Of a DNA stretch of 64,000 bases, positions 59,326 to 64,000 are shown piece after piece (position 1 is the stretch's first letter; each line of letters opens with the position of its first letter). The DNA is from Klebsormidium nitens (Eukaryota; Streptophyta; Klebsormidiophyceae; Klebsormidiales; Klebsormidiaceae): NCBI GenBank assembly GCA_000708835.1, contig DF237177.1:22453-86452 (forward strand). The letters run 5' to 3'. Position numbers and translations under genes: made by a program. The notes beneath the pieces are model-generated. The model was not told where the DNA came from, did not search any database, and saw nothing but the letters and a program-made list of their open reading frames with translations.

Positions 59326-62300
59326 ATGTCCGTTTCTTCTCGCGCCTTTGCTACATCGAGTCCTACGCACATTGCAACCGCGGCTACATCCTTCATAACC
59401 GAACAGAACCAGGTGTCGGGCTTATCGTTGATCTCTAGAACTGCTTTTAATCCGAATCAGTGGGCCATCAGAAAACTACTTGATCCTGCTCCCAAGTTTC
59501 AACGTAGACCACTTGGCAAACAAGTGTTCATACTCAAGGCAATGGCGACCGAAGGAAATGCTGCCAACGTAACTGGCAAAGTGTCTCCGCGCCTGATGGT
59601 TGTGTCGGATCTGGACAACACGATGGTCAGTATTTCTCTGCTTCTATTGGTCCTACTTAAGTCATCTTGCATGCAGGATCTTTGTAGACAGTGTGAATCC
59701 ATATCACGAACGCGTTGCTTGAAATAGCAGTACGGCTACACTGATTAACGACAATTCTTTCAGTTGTTGCTTCAATAGAACATGTCCTGCATTTCAAATG
59801 TCCAGATCCCCGCACTGTAGTCTGTAGAGCTTGACCAGCTGGCTTTCAACTTTGAACGGTCTGGATGCCTCAGCTAAGAGCCCGAGCCCTCCTGGATCAC
59901 GATGTTTCAAGTGGGGTCAGTGGCTCTTCCTGCTGCAAGAGTTCGGCTGTCAAAACATGAAAAGGTAGGCGACAATGCAGAAGATCGCTTCGAATGTGTT
60001 GCAACCTGGCTCGTTCGCCACATTATTGCGGAATGTTTCTTTGACCTCAATACTTCACCATTTTCAGGTAGACCACCATGATCCCCCGAACGAGCGGCTC
60101 CAATCTTTCAACAAGCTCTGGGAGTCGGAGTTCAGCCACGATTCGCTCCTCGTCTTCAGCACAGGCCGGTCTCCAGTTCTGTATGAGCAGCTGCGGAAAG
60201 AGAAGCCGCTCCTAACGCCAGGCATTGCCATCACGAGTGTTGGAACAGAGATTGTCTATGGGGACACGTTGCAAGCAGACAAAGGTTGGGAGGAAATCTT
60301 AGATCAGGGCTGGGATCGCAACAAGGTTGTAGAGCTGACGAAGAAGTATCCAACCCTGAAATTGCAGGTGAGGCTGGCAGGAATTTGATTTGATTGTCCA
60401 GAGTCTTGCTGCTATCTTCTTTGTCCATAAGCATTCTCACCTTTTGCCAGTCCGTACAAGTCCACCTCTGGAGTGACTACTCTCAAGCATTGACAGTCTT
60501 CCTGCAATGCAAACCAGATTACCAGCAATTCGATGAATTCTGCTTCCAGATAGTTGATGGGGCTTTACTGGCTGTATCCTTCAGTGGTGGCTGAAAACGC
60601 AACAACTTAATCCAGAGGTGCATTTTAGGAAGTCTTTTTCTTCGATGGAGTAGGACGCATTTCAAAAGAACGATCCACCATACACCATACTCTACACTGT
60701 ACTAGAGGCAATAGCAGCCTTCTCTGTAAGATCAACTCAGGCTCAATGCAAAATGTTCCCCCATCAGATGGGGGGGTCAGATGTTGTATCAGATGGTTTG
60801 CTTTGCTGACTCTGCAGGCAGACACTGAACAGCGACCACATAAGATCAGCTTCCACATCGAGAAGTCTGAAGCTCAGAAGGTGGTTCCCGACTTGACGGC
60901 AGCATTTGAGCGGGAGAAGGTGAGTCGCTACAATTCAGGACGGTCTTGCTGTACAGGCCGAAACTTACCCTATCAGGAGGCTCAGAGGGTTTTTATGGCA
61001 AATGCATCTGACAAATGCTCACGAAGTTCTTACTTCAGGCCTCCATTGTATCCAGAAAAAGTAATTTGTCTAAATTAGACATCTGGGGTGGCACAATGTC
61101 ACACTTGTGAATCTAAACTTTCATATTCCCATGAAAAGTGACCAAGAAACACCAGTTGGACATAAATGTACTGCACACTCGAGTTTACGTTCGAGTGAGT
61201 CGACCTGGCGCAGGAATCTGAATTCAATCAGTATTCAGACAATGCTTCTCGGACTCAAGTGCACTCGGTGTATCGTAAGCACCTTGTCTGCGCTCGCGGG
61301 CGAACAAATTGATGCGTCGAAACAGAGGTTTGCACTCTAGGACCGAGTATCTGCTTGCCACTGTAATCCTCACATTCAAGTGTCCTCGTACTTCTCCGGT
61401 CATTGTTAATTCTATTAACCGACTTTTAGAGTCCTCCCAGGATCTCTTTGCTGTCAGACTGTATGGTTGGGACACACTGAAGCCATGTGCAGAGAGCCGC
61501 TTCTGGTTTTTTGATCTGCATTCGATTCTTATCTCAATCTTTCATCTCACAACTCTGCAGCTTGCGGCCAAGATCATCTACAGCGGTGGCTATGACCTCG
61601 ACATCCTGTCTCAAGCCGCTGGCAAAGGGCGTGCTCTCGCATATCTGCTGAAGAAGTTCAAGTCTGAGGGCCGCGCCCCAAAGAACGTGCTGGTCTGCGG
61701 AGACTCCGGGAATGACATCGAGTTGTACGAGGTTGAGGGTGTCAACGGAGTCATCGTAAGTGTCGTTGGTTCTTGTCTCGTTTACCCTGTGGTATACCGC
61801 TCGTGAGGGGTGTGGGGGTTCGTGGCGCTGATTCAGCAGGCTGTTGATCTGTTACGAATCATTGAGTAGCACTTTAGGTGCACAGCTACACCATTGTCAA
61901 GTATGAAGGACACCCACTTCGTTTGAGCATGTGCGGTAGCAGGATGGGGTGCAGTTGCCTCCAGTGTCCTACTGCTTCGAAATCGTTTCTCTTCTAGAAA
62001 GCGAATCGTACATCAGTACTAAGAGGTTGAACTCTGGAGGTAGATGTTGGAAGCGTTGTTGGAGGACGCAGGAACGAGATTCTTGCACCAACCTTCTTCG
62101 GACCGGTGTTGATCAGGACGAAGTTATGGTGCTGCTGCAACTGAGTTCTTTGACACCATTTTACAGACAAATGTCCAACTGCTCTCGTATTCGTGAAGCA
62201 GACACGTCTTAGACTATTCAACACACTATTTTCATATCGTATCGAAAGCGTTTGCATTGCTTGCAGGTTGGAAACGCCATGGAGGAGCTGGTGTCCTGGT

Positions 62301-62404
62301 ATGACTCCCAAGCAGACAAGGGCCACGTCTTCAGAGCCACGCAACGGTGTGCTGCGGGAATTGTGGAGGCCATTAAGCACTTCAAGTTTGATAGCTCGAG
62401 TTGA
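59326..62404 (+). CDS. SPP: Sucrose-6-phosphate phosphatase (SPP), catalytic domain only, 272 or 344 aa
   Basis: Releases phosphate from sucrose-6-phosphate, the last step of sucrose synthesis (HAD superfamily). Exons: 59326 or 59542 to 59625, 60068-60367, 60818-60919, 61561-61755, 62267-62404; all phase 0. The conservative start is the ATG at 59542 ([10 protein letters not shown], 272 aa). An in-frame upstream ATG at 59326 adds 72 Ser/Thr/Ala-rich residues ([20 protein letters not shown]...) resembling a transit peptide. HAD motifs: SDLDNT (Asp23 and Asp25 in the short form), FSTGRSP, a conserved Lys in GAGKG-like [12 protein letters not shown], and [14 protein letters not shown] and [16 protein letters not shown] match plant SPPs. 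The protein stops right after the catalytic domain at FDSSS. Land-plant SPPs carry another roughly 150-residue C-terminal domain, which is absent here, as in cyanobacteria. Confidence 0.93.
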
Positions 62405-63721
62405 TGACTTGAGTAGCCAGCTTTTGACAATGGTTTGCAGATCACAAGTCCGCTAAATGAAAGCCTCAGGTTGAATGACATGAGCGACTGTATATTATGC
62501 AGAGGTGAATCTTCTTGAGAGGCCACCCGACCTCGGATTCTGAAGCGCGGATTGATGGAAATCAGATCCCAACACCACATGGCGGCATCCGTGCAATTTG
62601 TAAGCAATCATTGTCGACAACTATTGGATATAGAAGAAAGACGCCGCGCGCTTTGCCTCTTGGGGTTTCAACAATGCATGTGTGCTGCCGGGACAATCAC
62701 CAGTTCAAATCAGTTTTGGACATCTTGCAGACTTATCTGATTGTCAGGATTCTCTCGCTTCGACATGCAAACCCAAGCTTTGACTGGCAATTCACCTGCA
62801 TATAACCGTGCTCACCGGTATATGCATCACACATGCATTCCTTATGAAACCAACGCTCCTTATGTGGTCGGCATTAAGCCATGCGGCCGATCATAAAAGC
62901 GACATATCGCGTCCCTTCCGTCAGCTCTTTGGGCTCATTATGTGGTCGGAAGCCATGCGCAGAGCAAGGCGATGCAATAGTTGAAACATTCTTAATTGAG
63001 TCATTCCTTGCAGCGGCCAGCACTCAGATGAGCCTCGGACTCGTGGAGAGTCATGCGGGCAGAATGACAATTTGCGCGCGCGTGAGCTTGCAGCAAAAAG
63101 GAAGGCCGGCCGCGCCTGGGCCGCGGGCGCATTGCGCCCGCTGCGCCGTTCATGATCTTTGCGCGCCGCGGGCCCGTTCGATCGCGTTCAAGTTCTCACA
63201 CAGGTCTCGCAGCATCGACGGTCGACGGGACCTCGTCTGTTGCAACATCGATCGAGCAATTTGAACGGCTCAGAAAATTTTCAAACTTTGAATGGCGACG
63301 CTCCTCAAATCCGGTAGGTGCCGTCCTGCTAAACAGAAATTGGTGACTGGCCAAGGGCCTACCAAATGAAGTTCGGTGTTAAATAAACGGTCACGATCGC
63401 TCCTGACCGATCGGACGGTGCACGCAGGGTGATGAACGTGACGGATTCTGCCGGTGCCGGTAAATATTGCTGCATGACCCGCAGAGGACGCCACGTCAGC
63501 ACCCCCCGACAGTGGAATCCGAGCCTTTTCGATCATGGTCCGTCGAACGCTCGGGACTTAGGGCTAAGCGACTGGGCATCACAGCCAAGGTCGGGGCTCA
63601 GGCACTTAGAGAGAGGCCGCGGAGTCCAAAAGGCAAGTTCGAGGGCCCGGTAAAAGCGGACCGGGTAGCAGCAGGCAGGTGGAGGCGCACGGGGGCTTAG
63701 GGAGGAAGAGGCGTGATAACC
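62405..63721. other. Intergenic region, no gene recognised
   Basis: 1.3 kb between sucrose-phosphatase and the next plus-strand gene. It contains a GC-rich patch with a near-perfect palindrome at 63123-63141. No frame has family features. The promoter of the last gene should lie in its right-hand part. Confidence 0.45.
63123..63141. repeat. GC-rich palindrome
   Basis: GCGGGCGCA, one base T, then TGCGCCCGC: two exact 9-base arms. It lies within a locally GC-rich patch (about 63060-63180) unlike its surroundings. Confidence 0.7.
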
Positions 63722-64000
63722 ATGGAGTCTCAGGCTAGTCTCCAGCATTTCAGCAATGAGTTGAGCAATATAGATCCGGACACTGTACAGAGCATTGCGT
63801 CAGGTGCGGTTAGGGTTGACATTGTGAGTTGCCAGGAGGGCGTCGCTGTCAAGTGCTTCACATGCGCTCACCGCATTTGGGTCAAGAGCAAAAAGTCCTC
63901 CAGCCTCATGACGCTTGCATGGCGCAAGAGCGACCGCGGCACGCTGATGGGCTACCTGGTCAGTGCTGATGTTCCGAGGGCCAAGCAGTGCAAGCAGGTT
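63722..64000 (+). CDS. Unknown protein, 5' part only (93 codons, runs off the window)
   Basis: An ATG at 63722 opens a frame that stays open to the window edge. The first 93 residues (MESQASLQHFSNELSNID...) contain four cysteines at 37, 45, 48 and 90. These include a CFTC pair that could belong to a zinc-binding site together with residues beyond the edge. The segment VKSKKSSSLMTLAWRK is basic. I do not recognise the family and cannot tell whether the frame ends in a donor beyond the window. Confidence 0.5.
   Translation, partial: MESQASLQHFSNELSNIDPDTVQSIASGAVRVDIVSCQEGVAVKCFTCAHRIWVKSKKSSSLMTLAWRKSDRGTLMGYLVSADVPRAKQCKQV

Noticed and set aside
1-64000. Search for tRNA, rRNA, CRISPR arrays, operons and complete transposons
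   Set aside because: By eye I found no cloverleaf-like gene, no regular repeat-spacer array, no reverse transcriptase or transposase motifs and no terminal repeats with target duplications. A dedicated scan could still find short or decayed ones.

Overview
This is a eukaryotic nuclear window, most likely from a green plant lineage. A streptophyte alga of the Klebsormidium type is my best guess, but this is an inference: no marker gene fixes the species. The signs are intron-rich genes with GT/AG junctions, plastid-type transit peptides on starch enzymes, and protein families typical of Viridiplantae (limit dextrinase, chloroplast alpha-amylase, sucrose-phosphatase, an FQR1-type quinone reductase, a plant-type SCYL2, an eight-cysteine lipid-transfer domain). 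There are no operons, CRISPR arrays or recognisable complete transposons. Most genes are split into many short exons, so the models below were assembled by hand from conserved protein blocks, GT/AG junctions and phase continuity. Each assembled model has a length divisible by three, apart from the ambiguity in the lipid-transfer gene.

Layout: (1) 133-1314, minus, intronless unknown protein. (2) 2784-16148, minus, plastid limit dextrinase, 25 coding exons. (3) 17026-23192, plus, coiled-coil protein, 10 exons. (4) 24056-25869, minus, unknown 223-residue protein, 6 exons. (5) 26726-33556, plus, SCYL2 pseudokinase, 7 exons. (6) 34450-38318, minus, WrbA/FQR1-like quinone reductase with an N-terminal MGC acylation-type signal, 6 exons. 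(7) 38893-42987, plus, GNAT acetyltransferase made of 10 tiny exons. (8) 44187-48936, minus, plastid alpha-amylase, 7 exons. (9) 51803-55256, plus, secreted lipid-transfer-domain protein with a very long proline-rich extension. (10) 56560-58394, minus, small FHA-domain protein, 4 exons. (11) 59326/59542-62404, plus, sucrose-phosphate phosphatase, 5 exons. (12) 63722 to the window end, plus, start of an unknown gene.

Genes 2 to 11 alternate strand without exception, giving five head-to-head pairs that meet in 0.6-2.9 kb intergenic spaces and four tail-to-tail junctions. Three genes belong to carbohydrate metabolism: limit dextrinase and alpha-amylase degrade starch in the plastid, and sucrose-phosphatase makes sucrose. 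Their proximity is notable but may be chance.

The most unusual structural signal is repeated local tandem duplication of exon edges. It occurs in limit dextrinase (exon 12), the coiled-coil gene (exons 6 and 7) and SCYL2 (exons 3 and 6), leaving decoy or possibly usable exon copies inside introns. The most unusual protein is the lipid-transfer fusion of 51.8-55.3 kb, whose 3' end is open in more than one frame; one frame ends in a GPI-signal-like hydrophobic tail.
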